A DNA stretch of 64,000 bases from Weissella confusa (GTDB lineage: Bacteria > Bacillota > Bacilli > Lactobacillales > Lactobacillaceae). The notes beneath the pieces are model-generated. The model did no database searches. It worked only from the letters and a program-made list of their open reading frames with translations, and was not told where the DNA came from. This document shows positions 53,446-63,662 of this stretch, piece by piece (position 1 is the first letter of the stretch; every line of letters begins with the position of its first letter). The position numbers and the translations under genes are program-made. The DNA is taken from positions 45,613 to 109,612 of the forward strand of contig JAAOED010000008.1 in the NCBI GenBank assembly GCA_016466735.1, given 5' to 3'.

Positions 53446-54018
53446 ATGGATTTAAAACAAGAGATTATGACTGATCCGCGTAATGCTGCGTTTACAAAGC
53501 GTGGTCTTGAGCCAATTTATATGATTGCGCCAACCGTTAAAATATTGATTATTGGTCAGGCGCCGGGTGCGGTTGTTGAGCAAACGGGGATTTCGTTTAA
53601 CGACAAAAGTGGTGATCGGTTGCGTGAGTGGATGGGGATTGACCGTAAAACCTTCTACGAGTCGGGTTTAATTGGCGTGCTACCGATGGATTTTTATTTC
53701 CCAGGTAAGGGAAAGAGTGGCGATTTGCCACCACGAAAGTTTGTGGCAGGTGAGTGGCATCAACGACTGATTGATACGATGCCAAATATCGAACTGATTT
53801 TGCTGGTCGGTAAATATGCGCAACAGCATTATTTGCCAATCAAAGCGAGTGAATCGTTAACCAGTGTGGTGCATCGTTTCGTTGAATTTGGTCCGCGCTA
53901 TTTGCCACTGGCACATCCATCACCACTTAATAACATCTGGCTTGCCAAGAATCCGTGGTTTGAAATGGAAGTTGTCCCAGCACTAAAAAAGCGCGTCACA
54001 GATATCTTGAATAACTAA
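53446..54018 (+). CDS. uracil-DNA glycosylase family protein
   Basis: A 190-residue protein of the uracil-DNA glycosylase superfamily. Motif 1 is IIGQAPGAVVEQTGISF and motif 2 is LAHPSPLNN. The length and GQAPG signature suit the small DUF4918/UdgX-like or family 4/5-like branch rather than Ung. No iron-sulphur cysteines are evident. TTTGGAGG precedes the ATG, right after the pox terminator. Confidence 0.82.
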   Translation: MDLKQEIMTDPRNAAFTKRGLEPIYMIAPTVKILIIGQAPGAVVEQTGISFNDKSGDRLREWMGIDRKTFYESGLIGVLPMDFYFPGKGKSGDLPPRKFVAGEWHQRLIDTMPNIELILLVGKYAQQHYLPIKASESLTSVVHRFVEFGPRYLPLAHPSPLNNIWLAKNPWFEMEVVPALKKRVTDILNN

Positions 54019-54054
54019 AACAAGCCGACCTGATTTGACCAGGTCGGCTTGTTT
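54018..54054 (+). terminator. bidirectional terminator, UDG versus aldo-keto reductase
   Basis: AACAAGCCGACCTG and CAGGTCGGCTTGTT with A and T flanks between converging genes. Confidence 0.88.
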
Positions 54055-54055
54055 G

Positions 54056-54901
54056 TTATTCAAATTCTTCGTATTCGTTTGGATCTTGACCATCAATACG
54101 ACCGTCAAGCTTGTTCAACCCGTTAATCGTTGCGATTTCATCAGTCGTCAACGCAAAATCAAAGACAGCAGCGTTTTCGCGCTGGTGTACTGGGTTCGTT
54201 GAACGCAAGATTGGCACGATGCCACGGTCGATATGCCAACGCGTAATGATTTGACTAGGAGTCTTCCCGTACTTGTTTGCGATATCGAGCACGACTTGTT
54301 CATGCATTGAGGCACTACCACGGCCAAGTGGACTCCAAGCCTCAACCAAAATACCACGTTTCTCGTTTTCGAGTAGGTTTTGCTCTTGTACCCAGTAAGG
54401 GTGGAGTTCAATTTGGTTAACCGCTGGTGTCACACCCGTTTCAGCGATGATGCGGTCAAGGTGCTCGGGCTCAAAGTTAGATACACCGATTGAACGAATC
54501 AATCCAAGCTTTTGCGCTGTGACCAATGCTTGCCAAGCTTCAACATACTTATCGCGCTTAGGCAGTGGCCAGTGAATGATGAACAAGTCGAAGTACTCAA
54601 GGTCCATACGTGCCAATGATTCTTGGACTGCCATCAACGCGTCTTCGTAGCCGTGGTACTTACCAGGCAACTTTGACGTGATGAAAAATTCAGAGCGGGG
54701 AATACCAGAGCGACGAATTGCTTCGCCCACGATACCTTCGTTGTCGTAGTTAGTCGCAGAATCAATTAAGCGGTAACCACTTTGAATGGCCGCCAAGATT
54801 TGTTGCATCCCCTCGCCACCACGGATTTGGTAAGTTCCAAGTCCAAGCACGGGTAATGGATGACCATCATTTAATGTTAGTGTTGGAATGTTTAATGTCA
54901 T
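54056..54901 (-). CDS. aldo-keto reductase
   Basis: A 281-residue NADPH-dependent reductase of the AKR5/2,5-diketo-gluconate reductase type. The catalytic tetrad is visible as D47, Y52 (IDSATNYDNEG), K77 (TSKLPG) and the His in IIHWPLPK. IGVSNFEPEHL and the cofactor-tail region IPILRSTNP are typical. Physiological substrate unknown. It is divergent from the GH13 gene and shares its cre-bearing intergenic region. GGAGGG precedes the ATG. Confidence 0.9.
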   Translation of the reverse strand: MTLNIPTLTLNDGHPLPVLGLGTYQIRGGEGMQQILAAIQSGYRLIDSATNYDNEGIVGEAIRRSGIPRSEFFITSKLPGKYHGYEDALMAVQESLARMDLEYFDLFIIHWPLPKRDKYVEAWQALVTAQKLGLIRSIGVSNFEPEHLDRIIAETGVTPAVNQIELHPYWVQEQNLLENEKRGILVEAWSPLGRGSASMHEQVVLDIANKYGKTPSQIITRWHIDRGIVPILRSTNPVHQRENAAVFDFALTTDEIATINGLNKLDGRIDGQDPNEYEEFE

Positions 54902-54949
54902 GCGTGAATCCCTCCTATATCATTTACTTTCGCACTTATTAAACGCAAA

Positions 54950-54963
54950 TGCAAACGTTTTCA
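54950..54963 (+). promoter_or_regulatory. LacI-family/CcpA-type operator between AKR and GH13 genes
   Basis: TGCAAACGTTTTCA matches the cre consensus at all but one position. It lies upstream of the GH13 -35 box and 49 nt before the divergent reductase start, so it could control both. Confidence 0.65.
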
Positions 54964-54981
54964 TAAGACGAGAGTGATTTG

Positions 54982-55011
54982 TTGCATGAATGCGTAGCGG
55001 TTCGGTATATT
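54982..55011 (+). promoter_or_regulatory. promoter of the GH13 alpha-glucosidase
   Basis: TTGCAT, 18-nt spacer, TATATT. Confidence 0.55.
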
Positions 55012-55047
55012 AAACCTGCAAATAACTATTTTTAGGGGAGTAATAGT

Positions 55048-56730
55048 ATGACAGAGCAACCATGGTGGTTAGACGAAGTTGTTTATCAAGTCTACCCACG
55101 TTCATTTCAAGATTCAAACCACGATGGGATTGGTGATATCCGGGGGATTATTTCACGATTAGACTATATTCGTGATTTGGGGGTCACAATGATTTGGGTC
55201 TCACCAGTTTACAAGTCACCGATGGTCGACATGGGGTATGACATCTCTGACTACCAAGATATTGATCCGCAGTTTGGTTCGATGACTGATTTCAAAGAAT
55301 TATTGGCCGAGGCGAACAAGCGTGGCATGAAAATTATCATGGACTTGGTCGTGAACCACACCTCAGATGAACATGAGTGGTTCCAAGCGGCATTGGCGGA
55401 CAAGCAGAGTCCGTATCGTGATTACTACATTTTCAAAACGACAACTGACGGGGAAGTGCCAAACAATTGGCGCAGTCTGTTTGGCGGGTCAACGTGGACC
55501 GAAGTGCCTGGTGAACCTGGCACGTACTACTTCCACAGTTTTGCACCAGAGCAACCAGATTTAAATTGGGAAAACCCAGCCATGCGTCGTGACATTTATG
55601 ACATGATTAATTGGTGGTTGGAGCTGGGCGTGGCTGGTTTCCGTATTGATGCCATCACGCACTTGAAGAAGGATTTAGACTGGGCGAGTTTGCCAAGCGA
55701 TGGTCCAGATGGGCTGGTATCGGTCCTTAAGAAGGGTCAAAACCGCCCAGGTATTGATGATTTTTTGAGTGAGTTGAAGGCTGAAACCTTTGCTAAGCAT
55801 GATGCAGTCACAATTGGTGAGGCGTATGGTGTACCGGATGAAGATTTGAACAAGTACATCGGTCCAGATGGCTACTTCTCAATGATTTTTGACTTCTCAT
55901 ATATGAATATTGAAGTTGAAAATACGGATGAGTGGTACCGCGGTCGCTCTGAGTGGACGACCAGTGACTTGCGGGAGCGCATGTTTAATTCACAAAAGCA
56001 GGTTCATGACATTGAAGGCTACCTCGGTAACGTGCTGGAAAACCACGATCAACCGCGTGTTTTGTCAAAGCTGATTTCGAATGCAGCCTATCGCACGGAA
56101 ACGGCAGCAAAGACCCTGGCAACGATGTATTACTTCTTGCCAGGGGTGCCAGTGATTTATCAAGGTCAAGAACTGGGCATGAAGAACTTTAGCCGTGAGA
56201 GCATCGACGACTTCAATGACGTGTCATCGATTAACAATTACGAGATGGCCTTGCAGGGTGGCTTGACTGAAGTTGAGGCCCTAGACGTGATTAACAAGAA
56301 GTCACGTGATAATGGTCGTGTACCGATGCAATGGACGCCGGATGAGTTCGGTGGCTTCTCTGACCAAGTACCTTGGTTGGCGATGGGGGATGACCGAGAT
56401 GGTGTTGATGTCCAAACAGAATTAGCTAATCCGGAGTCAGTGCTCCATTATTACCAAGCGTTGGGGCAACTGCGTCAAAATCCACTTTGGCGTGACTTGA
56501 TTGTGTCAGGTGAGTTCTATCCATTGTCGGGGATGCCAGCTGACGTGATTGCGTACCAACGGCGTTTGGGTGGTCGTTTGTTGACGGTTGTCATCAACTT
56601 GAGTGAGAAGCCAAATCGTGTCTCACTCACCCAACCGGGCGAAGTACTTTGCCAAGCCGGTGAGGTAACGCAACGTGGCCATCGTTTCCAATTGCCACCA
56701 TATACGGCAATTGTACTTGGTGTTAAGTAA
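55048..56730 (+). CDS. GH13 alpha-glucosidase (oligo-1,6-glucosidase family)
   Basis: A 560-residue cytoplasmic enzyme of subfamily GH13_31. It begins WWLDEVVYQVYPRSFQDSN. Catalytic residues are D201 (GFRIDAIT), E258 (TIGEAYG) and D334 (ENHDQPR). It should release glucose from non-reducing ends of short alpha-glucosides. The residue after the nucleophile is Ala rather than the Val of strict alpha-1,6 enzymes, so alpha-1,4 activity is possible. It may use oligosaccharides derived from dextran or starch. TTAGGGGAG precedes the ATG; expected catabolite control via 54950. Confidence 0.9.
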   Translation: MTEQPWWLDEVVYQVYPRSFQDSNHDGIGDIRGIISRLDYIRDLGVTMIWVSPVYKSPMVDMGYDISDYQDIDPQFGSMTDFKELLAEANKRGMKIIMDLVVNHTSDEHEWFQAALADKQSPYRDYYIFKTTTDGEVPNNWRSLFGGSTWTEVPGEPGTYYFHSFAPEQPDLNWENPAMRRDIYDMINWWLELGVAGFRIDAITHLKKDLDWASLPSDGPDGLVSVLKKGQNRPGIDDFLSELKAETFAKHDAVTIGEAYGVPDEDLNKYIGPDGYFSMIFDFSYMNIEVENTDEWYRGRSEWTTSDLRERMFNSQKQVHDIEGYLGNVLENHDQPRVLSKLISNAAYRTETAAKTLATMYYFLPGVPVIYQGQELGMKNFSRESIDDFNDVSSINNYEMALQGGLTEVEALDVINKKSRDNGRVPMQWTPDEFGGFSDQVPWLAMGDDRDGVDVQTELANPESVLHYYQALGQLRQNPLWRDLIVSGEFYPLSGMPADVIAYQRRLGGRLLTVVINLSEKPNRVSLTQPGEVLCQAGEVTQRGHRFQLPPYTAIVLGVK

Positions 56731-56739
56731 AGAGTTTTC

Positions 56740-56770
56740 AAAAGGCGTCCATGTTTGGACGCCTTTTCTT
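56740..56770 (+). terminator. terminator of the GH13 gene
   Basis: AAAAGGCGTCC atgttt GGACGCCTTTT. Confidence 0.85.
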
Positions 56771-56813
56771 GTATACTGGTACTACGACAGATAGATATTG
56801 AGGGGTTATGATT

Positions 56814-56990
56814 ATGAATCGTTTCGTGTTACTAATTATTGAATTATTGCCAATTATGCTGGCGTCACAATTAGCCTTTACTGAATTTGGCCAAACTGTT
56901 GGGGTGTTGATTGGGCTGGTGGTCTTTGCGGTGGCTTGGATTACGTTGGTTCAAGCGGTAGCGCCATATTTCAAAAAGGCTAAGAAGTAG
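56814..56990 (+). CDS. small two-helix membrane protein
   Basis: A 58-residue hydrophobic protein with two predicted membrane helices (FVLLIIELLPIMLASQLAF and VGVLIGLVVFAVAWITLVQAV) and a basic tail FKKAKK. I use ATG 56814 because GAGGGG then has 8-nt spacing; ATG 56808 is also possible. It lies 8 nt before the HerA-like ATPase gene, so the two are probably co-transcribed. I do not recognise a family. Confidence 0.65.
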   Translation: MNRFVLLIIELLPIMLASQLAFTEFGQTVGVLIGLVVFAVAWITLVQAVAPYFKKAKK

Positions 56991-56998
56991 GCATTCTG

Positions 56999-58174
56999 AT
57001 GGTAGATATTCAACTGACAAGTGAATTTTCAACCCCAGCTGACGATCTTTTACGCCAACATTTATTGATTACGGGGGCGACTGGTAGCGGTAAATCAACA
57101 AGTGCTGTGACCATTTTGCACGGTCTGTTAGCTGCAAATCAGTCAACCATCATCATCGATCCAACCGGTGAGTACACGACGCTGCCAAACGCCGTTGTTG
57201 CGAAGCTAGGTCGTAATGCGTTTATTGATTATGAGCGTTTAACAGGGGCTGAGTTAGCTGGCTTTTTCGGTGCGACCAAGTCTGAAGACGTCGAAAAAGT
57301 GGCAGATGCTTGGCAAAGTTTGAAATTACAGATGAACATTGTGAAGCAGCCAGGTATCTATGGCAAAGTGGGGCGTGAGTGGGCTGCCCATGAGCAATTG
57401 CTCGGCAAACTATACCACTATCCACAACCTGCCGATATGACGCTTTTGCCCGCGCAATTGCAACAAGAATTTGCGGTGCCGGTTGATGACTTTGACTTAA
57501 TTGGCCAAGAAATTGACCATGAGGCGTTTCGTAAGCTGTTGCCAATTGTGCGTCGTATGACCCGATTGGTGGCAGATTCACGTTTCCAAAAACTGATGAA
57601 TCTGCCACAACACGAGCGTGATGCTTCGGTGACAATGCGTACTGATGTGATGTACTTAATGCAGTTGTTCAGTACACAACGCAGTTCACACAAGTTTTTG
57701 GTGATTGATGTTTCTGACTATGCTGACGATTTAGGTTTGGGTAAGGTTATTGTGTCATTATTGATGACGGCACTTTTGCGTCTCAATCAAACGTTGCCTA
57801 ATACGTTACCGGTAACGGTATTGATTGACGAGGCGCATCGTTATTTGAGTGAGGCGGATTTGGCGAGTGATGGTATTTTCCGGGTTGCACGTGAGGGACG
57901 TAAGGCTGGCCTATATTTGATGCTGACGACGCAAAGCCCATTGGATTTGCCAGCGCAATTATTAGGCCAGTTTGGTAATTATTTGATTCATCGTTTGAAT
58001 ACGATGGATGATGTGGCCAATGTACCAAGCCTGATTCCAATGGCAAATCGGATTGCCGAACAAGGCGTGGGTGAAGCCATTTTGAGTGGCATCAATTATG
58101 TGCCGGCGCATGAATTGCACGTCATGATGATTCCTGAGATGCAACATCGCACCGCCTCACCAAGGTTTTTTTAG
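56999..58174 (+). CDS. HerA-like ATPase (DUF87 family)
   Basis: A 391-residue ATPase of the HerA/FtsK superfamily. Visible are Walker A G26-ATGSGKS-T34, an IIDPTGEY strand, Walker B VLIDEAHRYLSE, and an arginine-finger segment FRVAREGRKAGLYLM followed by TTQSPLDLP. HerA proteins are hexameric DNA translocases. No NurA nuclease or other defence partner lies nearby, and the usual N-terminal HAS-barrel is very short here. Its neighbours are a small membrane protein and a PAP2 phosphatase. Role unknown. Confidence 0.8.
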   Translation: MVDIQLTSEFSTPADDLLRQHLLITGATGSGKSTSAVTILHGLLAANQSTIIIDPTGEYTTLPNAVVAKLGRNAFIDYERLTGAELAGFFGATKSEDVEKVADAWQSLKLQMNIVKQPGIYGKVGREWAAHEQLLGKLYHYPQPADMTLLPAQLQQEFAVPVDDFDLIGQEIDHEAFRKLLPIVRRMTRLVADSRFQKLMNLPQHERDASVTMRTDVMYLMQLFSTQRSSHKFLVIDVSDYADDLGLGKVIVSLLMTALLRLNQTLPNTLPVTVLIDEAHRYLSEADLASDGIFRVAREGRKAGLYLMLTTQSPLDLPAQLLGQFGNYLIHRLNTMDDVANVPSLIPMANRIAEQGVGEAILSGINYVPAHELHVMMIPEMQHRTASPRFF

Positions 58175-58188
58175 AGAGGATTATTGAG

Positions 58189-58809
58189 ATGTGGCACAAA
58201 AAACTTGCAACAGGCATTAGCTTGCTTGCCGCAATGATATTTGTTGTCTTCGCAGTGGGTGTGATGCAACATGCAAGCTGGGTGACAGCGTATGATGACG
58301 GCGGGGTGGCATTGATTCGTCACTTTAGCACAGCGAAGACGGCGTTCTTTAAGGCGGTTACGTTCTTCGCCCAACCAGTGACTGGCGTTGTGTTGACCGC
58401 GATTGCAGTGATTGTTGCTGCGGTACGTCGTCGTTGGCGCATTGCCGCGTACATCGCAACGAGTGTCATTGGATCAACGGTCTTAATGAAATTTATTAAG
58501 ACAATCGTGCAACGGCCACGCCCAACGGTTGACCGAATTATTCCTGAAAGTGGCTTTTCATTTCCATCAGGACATTCGGTTAATGCGGTCGCGTTCTACG
58601 GTGCGTTACTAGTACTGGCGTTTTTCTACTTGCGTCGTCGCTGGCTAAAAGCCATCGTGATGCTAGTGTTGGCAGCCGAGATTATCTTGCTACCGATTAG
58701 TCGTGTATATCTAGGCGTACACTATCCAAGTGATGTGACGGCTGGATTGTTGCTCGGATTAGTGGTGATGTTAACCGCTACGACGTTTGTGTTGCAACCA
58801 AAAAAATAA
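58189..58809 (+). CDS. PAP2-family membrane phosphatase
   Basis: A 206-residue protein with five or six helices and all three PAP2 motifs: KTIVQRPRP (KX6RP), FPSGHS (PSGH) and SRVYLGVHYPSD (SRX5HX3D). It may dephosphorylate undecaprenyl diphosphate or phosphatidylglycerol phosphate at the outer membrane face. It starts 14 nt after the HerA-like gene and shares its transcript. Confidence 0.9.
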   Translation: MWHKKLATGISLLAAMIFVVFAVGVMQHASWVTAYDDGGVALIRHFSTAKTAFFKAVTFFAQPVTGVVLTAIAVIVAAVRRRWRIAAYIATSVIGSTVLMKFIKTIVQRPRPTVDRIIPESGFSFPSGHSVNAVAFYGALLVLAFFYLRRRWLKAIVMLVLAAEIILLPISRVYLGVHYPSDVTAGLLLGLVVMLTATTFVLQPKK

Positions 58810-58818
58810 AGCAAAACG

Positions 58819-58859
58819 AAAACTCGCTTCTGAACGTATGGTGTTCAGAAGCGAGTTTT
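58819..58859 (+). terminator. bidirectional terminator after PAP2 gene
   Basis: AAAACTCGCTTCTGAAC and its perfect complement at 58843-58859 flank a 7-nt loop, with A and T runs on both sides. Confidence 0.9.
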
Positions 58860-58865
58860 TAAATA

Positions 58866-59156
58866 CTATTTTTTAGGTGGCGCTGGAATGAACGTGTCCA
58901 AGGCTGACCAGAAGGAAACCAAAGAGAACACAATCAAGAAGTGCCACAAAACAGTTTGTAGTGCGTTACCGTAAATGTTTGTGTAGGTATTGATTGGTCG
59001 TTGCACAACGATTAAGGCAATCAATTCTTCAACACCGATAATAAGCGCAGTCAGAGCAATCGCTGCGGCGAGCACTGCACCGGTAAGCAAGATGAATGAT
59101 GCGATGTGTTGGGCAATCCACTTAATCGACCAAGACTTTGCAACCGTATGATTCAT
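58866..59156 (-). CDS. small hypothetical membrane protein
   Basis: A 96-residue protein with two membrane helices (FILLTGAVLAAAIALTALII and VLWHFLIVFSLVSFW) and the tail IPAPPKK. ATG 59156 follows a strong GGAGGG; longer in-frame starts are unsupported. It is transcribed divergently from the DHA2 exporter. No family recognised, though similar small YqhA/phosphate-starvation-like proteins have comparable layout. Confidence 0.7.
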   Translation of the reverse strand: MNHTVAKSWSIKWIAQHIASFILLTGAVLAAAIALTALIIGVEELIALIVVQRPINTYTNIYGNALQTVLWHFLIVFSLVSFWSALDTFIPAPPKK

Positions 59157-59283
59157 GTTTGTTTCCCTCCATTTGAACTCAATATTACCATTATACGTGA
59201 ATTCGGACAGATTTGAAAAGGAACCTTGTACCAAGTGGCCGAATATGACAAACTAGACGTATTGTATTGATGGGAGTATAGAT

Positions 59284-60684
59284 ATGACAAAAGACACACA
59301 AACGGTCGATTCAAAGATTATTTGGGCGATTGTTGGAACGGGGATTCTGGCGTTTACGGGTATTTTGACAGAAACGTCAATGAACGTCACGTTCCCAGAT
59401 TTGATGAAACAATTTGATATCTCGCTGAGTGTTGTGCAATGGCTGACTACAGCTTACCTGCTCATGGTGTCATTGGTTATGACAACGTCAGCGTTTTTGA
59501 AGGCGAAATTTAATCCCCGCATGATTTTTATGATTGCAATTATTGCATTTTTGATTGGGGATGTCGTGGCAATTTTGTCGCACTCATTTGCCTTGTTGCT
59601 AGTCGGCCGTATCATCCAGGGAATCGGTACTGGTGTGATTACGCCATTGGTGTTCAACATTATTTTGGAAAACGTGCCGATGTCGCAAATTGGTAAGTAC
59701 ATGGGATTTGGGACGATGATCCTGTCTTTGGCACCAGCATTCGGACCAATCTTCGGAGGAGTGGTTGCTTATTACCTTGGTTGGCGCGAGATTTTCTTGT
59801 TGGTCTTGCCGGTAGCGTTCTTGTCACTGGTGATTACGTATAAGACGATTCCAACAGCACATACACGTAATGACGCGTTCAAGTTCGACTATCTGAGCTT
59901 TGCCTTGCTGGCGGTGGCTTTCACAAGTTTCTTGTGGGCATTGAGCCAACTAGAGCATGGTTCAGTAAATGCCGTCATGTTTGGGTTGTTCGTTTTGGCG
60001 GTAGCCGCATTTATTGGCTTTTTGTACCGTTCAAAGCACAGTAACAAGCAATTCTTGAACCTTGGTATCTTTAAGGTGAAGGCTTTGCGCTTTGCGATGC
60101 TTGGTTATGTCACGTATATGTTCACCAACTTGATGGTTAACTTCGCGGTGCCAACGTTCGTCCAATTGACACTTGGTGCAAGCACGATGATTGCTGGTTT
60201 CGCGTTAATGCCAGGCTCATTGGCCGGTGCGTTGTTGAATCCAATCTATGGTCGCCTTTATGACACTCGTGGGGCTAAGATGCCATTGTTGCTTGGAAAT
60301 TTCTTGTTTGTTGTTGTCATGGCAGTTTGGTCAGCAATGACATTGAACGCAACGGTTATCTCAATGACGATTTTCTACTTGTTGATGACGTTGGGTCGTA
60401 ACTTGGCCTTCGGAACATCAATGACGGCCGGCTTGGCGCAGTTGTCATTGCCAGAACGTGCCGACGGTAATGCCATCTTTAACACCGCACAACAATTCGC
60501 AGGGGCAATCGGAACGACGATTGCATCATTGTTGATGCGTGTGAATCCAACTGATCATGCCAGTGTGGCACACCAAACCGCAGTTGGTGCCCGCAATGTA
60601 TTTTTGTTTATGCTTGTGCTAGGGTTGTTGAATTTCGTTTGGTTCAAAATCTTCCTAAGCAATGACAAACCATATACAGAATAA
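59284..60684 (+). CDS. MFS multidrug exporter, DHA2 (14-helix) family
   Basis: A 466-residue protein with about fourteen helices. Visible are LTETSMNVTFPDLMKQFD, WLTTAYLLMVSLVM, the LLVGRIIQGIGTGVITPLVF loop-and-antiporter motif, and GPIFGGVVAYYLGWREIF (motif C). It resembles the EmrB/LmrB group of drug/H+ antiporters. No regulator gene is adjacent except the unrelated small membrane protein. Confidence 0.88.
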   Translation: MTKDTQTVDSKIIWAIVGTGILAFTGILTETSMNVTFPDLMKQFDISLSVVQWLTTAYLLMVSLVMTTSAFLKAKFNPRMIFMIAIIAFLIGDVVAILSHSFALLLVGRIIQGIGTGVITPLVFNIILENVPMSQIGKYMGFGTMILSLAPAFGPIFGGVVAYYLGWREIFLLVLPVAFLSLVITYKTIPTAHTRNDAFKFDYLSFALLAVAFTSFLWALSQLEHGSVNAVMFGLFVLAVAAFIGFLYRSKHSNKQFLNLGIFKVKALRFAMLGYVTYMFTNLMVNFAVPTFVQLTLGASTMIAGFALMPGSLAGALLNPIYGRLYDTRGAKMPLLLGNFLFVVVMAVWSAMTLNATVISMTIFYLLMTLGRNLAFGTSMTAGLAQLSLPERADGNAIFNTAQQFAGAIGTTIASLLMRVNPTDHASVAHQTAVGARNVFLFMLVLGLLNFVWFKIFLSNDKPYTE

Positions 60685-60709
60685 TTACTTACTTAAATTT
60701 AATAGATAT

Positions 60710-60742
60710 AAAAAGGTGTTAGGTTATAACTAACACCTTTTT
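60710..60742 (+). terminator. terminator of the DHA2 exporter
   Basis: AAAAAGGTGTTAG / CTAACACCTTTTT. A TATAAT at 60754-60759 (with AGG in front) probably starts uvrA transcription just after it. Confidence 0.88.
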
Positions 60743-60797
60743 GACTTTCAAGGTATAATAAAACTAACTAAAACTACATGAAGGAGGCCGCAAATAT

Positions 60798-63647
60798 ATG
60801 GCCAACGACTGGATTAACATTCACGGTGCGCGCGCCCACAATTTGAAAAATGTGGACGTGGCAATTCCCCGTGATAAATTTGTGGTAATGACCGGCTTGT
60901 CGGGATCAGGAAAAAGTTCGCTGGCTTTTGATACGCTGTATGCCGAAGGTCAACGTCGTTACGTTGAAAGTTTGTCTGCCTATGCCCGTCAATTTTTGGG
61001 GCAAATGGATAAGCCTGATGTTGATGCGATTGAAGGACTGAGTCCTGCAATTTCAATCGACCAAAAGACGACATCGAAGAACCCACGTTCAACGGTTGGT
61101 ACGGTTACGGAAATTAACGATTACTACCGTTTGCTATTCGCCCGTGTGGGTCAACCAGATCCGGCTGAAGATGGTACGATTGTTAAGACATCAATTGATC
61201 AAATGTTGAACTATTTGACGGATACCCTCGATGAAGGCACACGTATGCAAGTCTTGTCACCAATTGTCCGTCATAAGCGTGGTTCACACGCATCGGCTTT
61301 TGAACGTATTCAAAAAGAAGGTTTCGTGCGTGTTGTCGTCGATGGTGACATGCATGAAGTGACTGATGAATTCGACTTGGATAAGAACAAGTACCACGAC
61401 ATCTCAATTGTGGTTGATCGTATTATTTTGCGTGACGGTTCACGTGCCCGTTTGTTCGAATCATTTGAATCAGCAATGCGCATGGCTGATGGCGTAGTGA
61501 CGGTGGATGTGATTGGTAAGGAACCAATCACATTTTCTGACCACTACACGGGTGCACTTAAGGACTTTGCAGTTGGTAAGTTGGAGCCACAACTTTTCTC
61601 ATTCAACGCACCGATGGGAGCGTGTGAAATCTGTGGTGGATTGGGGATGACACTTGAGGTCGACGTTGACCGTGTGATTCCGGATAAGTCAAAGACATTG
61701 GCTGATGGCGCAATCGTTGCCTGGAACCCAATCTCTTCTTCATACTACCCAGAGATGTTGCGTCAATTCGCTGAGCAATTCGGTATCCCAATGGATGTAC
61801 CATTTGAAGAATTGACGGCTGATCAACAAGACATGGTATTGTACGGTTCACGTTTGAAGCCATTCCATTTCCACTATGAAAATGATTTTGGTGGCGTACG
61901 CGATGTTGATTTGCCATTCGAAGGTGTCATGAATAACATTGATCGCCGTTATCGTGAGTCAAACTCTGACTTTACGCGTGAGCAAATGCGCGGGTATATG
62001 GACGAATTGACTTGCTCTGCTTGTGGTGGTTACCGTTTGAACCCAGCTGCTTTGTCAGTTAAGGTTGGTAACAAGCACATCGGTCAAATTTCAGAAATGC
62101 CTGTTGACCAAGAATTGGATTTCTTTAAGGACGTTAAGTTTGGTGAGCAAGATTCACAAATTGCTGAGCCAATCGTTAAGGAAATTACGGACCGATTGAG
62201 CTTCTTGAAGAATGTTGGGTTGGATTACCTAACGTTGTCTCGTTCGGCTCGTACGCTTTCTGGTGGTGAAGCGCAACGTATTCGTTTGGCAACGCAAATC
62301 GGTTCAAACCTATCAGGTGTCATGTACGTCTTGGACGAACCGTCAATTGGGTTGCACCAACGTGATAATGATCGGTTGATTAATTCATTGAAGCAAATGC
62401 GTGATTTGGGTAATACGTTGATTGTTGTTGAACACGACGAAGATACCATGAAGGCAGCTGACTATATCATTGACGTTGGTCCTGGCGCTGGTGATCACGG
62501 TGGTGAGATTATGGCTACTGGAACGCCTGAAGAAATCGAAGCCAATGAGAATTCATTGACGGGACAATACCTATCAGGAAAGAAGTTTATTCCAGTTCCC
62601 GAAACACGCCGTGAAGGTAATGGTCAAAAGATTACCCTCACTGGCGCAGCTGAAAACAACTTGAAGAACGTCAAGGTCGACTTCCCATTGGGTAAGTTTG
62701 TGGCCGTGACAGGTGTGTCTGGTTCAGGAAAGTCGACGCTGGTTAATTCAATTTTGAAGCGTGCGTTGAAGATGGAATTGAACAACAATTCTGAAAAGCC
62801 TGGAAAGTACAAGAAGATGACTGGCTTTGAGAATGTCGACAAGATTGTCGACATCGACCAAAGTCCAATCGGTCGTACGCCACGTTCTAACCCAGCAACA
62901 TACACGGGTGTCTTTGATGATATTCGTACTTTGTTCGCACAAACGAACGAAGCGAAGTTGCGTGGTTACAACAAGGGACGTTTCTCATTCAATACCAAGG
63001 GTGGTCGTTGTGAGGCATGTAAGGGTGACGGTGTCATCAAGATCGAAATGAACTTCTTGCCTGACGTTTACGTGACGTGTGAAGTTTGTGGTGGAACACG
63101 TTACAACTCAGAAACGTTGGAAGTTACTTACCGTGGTTTGACGATTGCGGACGTCTTGAACTTGACGGCTGAACAAGCGGTTGAATTCTTTGCGCCAATT
63201 CCGAAGATTCGTCGCAAGTTGCAAACGATTGTTGATGTTGGCCTTGGTTATGTAACGCTTGGCCAATCAGCAACGACTTTGTCTGGTGGTGAAGCGCAAC
63301 GTATGAAGTTGGCCTCAGAATTGCAACGTAAGTCAACAGGTAAGACGTTCTACATCTTGGACGAGCCAACGACTGGTTTGCACGTTGACGATATTTCACG
63401 TTTGCTAGAAGTGCTACAACGCCTTGTCGACGGTGGTAATACAGTTTTGGTAATCGAGCACAATTTGGATGTTATTAAGACAGCCGACTGGTTGATCGAT
63501 ATGGGCCCAGAAGGTGGTGAAGGTGGTGGAACGGTTCTTGCGACTGGTACACCAGAAGACATCGCAGCAGTACCAGAGTCATACACTGGTCAATATCTTG
63601 GCCCAATTATGAACCGTGATCGCGCTCGTGCAGCAGCGGTACAATAA
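60798..63647 (+). CDS. uvrA: excinuclease ABC subunit A
   Basis: A 949-residue damage-recognition ATPase of nucleotide excision repair. Two ABC modules are visible, each with Walker A ([18 protein letters not shown]) and signature LSGGEAQR. Zinc-finger cysteines appear in [16 protein letters not shown] and [18 protein letters not shown]. uvrB, often adjacent, is not in the window. AAGGAGG precedes the ATG. Confidence 0.97.
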   Translation: MANDWINIHGARAHNLKNVDVAIPRDKFVVMTGLSGSGKSSLAFDTLYAEGQRRYVESLSAYARQFLGQMDKPDVDAIEGLSPAISIDQKTTSKNPRSTVGTVTEINDYYRLLFARVGQPDPAEDGTIVKTSIDQMLNYLTDTLDEGTRMQVLSPIVRHKRGSHASAFERIQKEGFVRVVVDGDMHEVTDEFDLDKNKYHDISIVVDRIILRDGSRARLFESFESAMRMADGVVTVDVIGKEPITFSDHYTGALKDFAVGKLEPQLFSFNAPMGACEICGGLGMTLEVDVDRVIPDKSKTLADGAIVAWNPISSSYYPEMLRQFAEQFGIPMDVPFEELTADQQDMVLYGSRLKPFHFHYENDFGGVRDVDLPFEGVMNNIDRRYRESNSDFTREQMRGYMDELTCSACGGYRLNPAALSVKVGNKHIGQISEMPVDQELDFFKDVKFGEQDSQIAEPIVKEITDRLSFLKNVGLDYLTLSRSARTLSGGEAQRIRLATQIGSNLSGVMYVLDEPSIGLHQRDNDRLINSLKQMRDLGNTLIVVEHDEDTMKAADYIIDVGPGAGDHGGEIMATGTPEEIEANENSLTGQYLSGKKFIPVPETRREGNGQKITLTGAAENNLKNVKVDFPLGKFVAVTGVSGSGKSTLVNSILKRALKMELNNNSEKPGKYKKMTGFENVDKIVDIDQSPIGRTPRSNPATYTGVFDDIRTLFAQTNEAKLRGYNKGRFSFNTKGGRCEACKGDGVIKIEMNFLPDVYVTCEVCGGTRYNSETLEVTYRGLTIADVLNLTAEQAVEFFAPIPKIRRKLQTIVDVGLGYVTLGQSATTLSGGEAQRMKLASELQRKSTGKTFYILDEPTTGLHVDDISRLLEVLQRLVDGGNTVLVIEHNLDVIKTADWLIDMGPEGGEGGGTVLATGTPEDIAAVPESYTGQYLGPIMNRDRARAAAVQ

Positions 63648-63662
63648 AACTGACCTTTTTGG

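Noticed and set aside
56999..58174. HerA-based anti-phage defence system
   Set aside because: No NurA, SIR2, DUF4297 or other effector lies nearby; neighbours are a membrane microprotein and a PAP2 phosphatase. Kept as an orphan ATPase.
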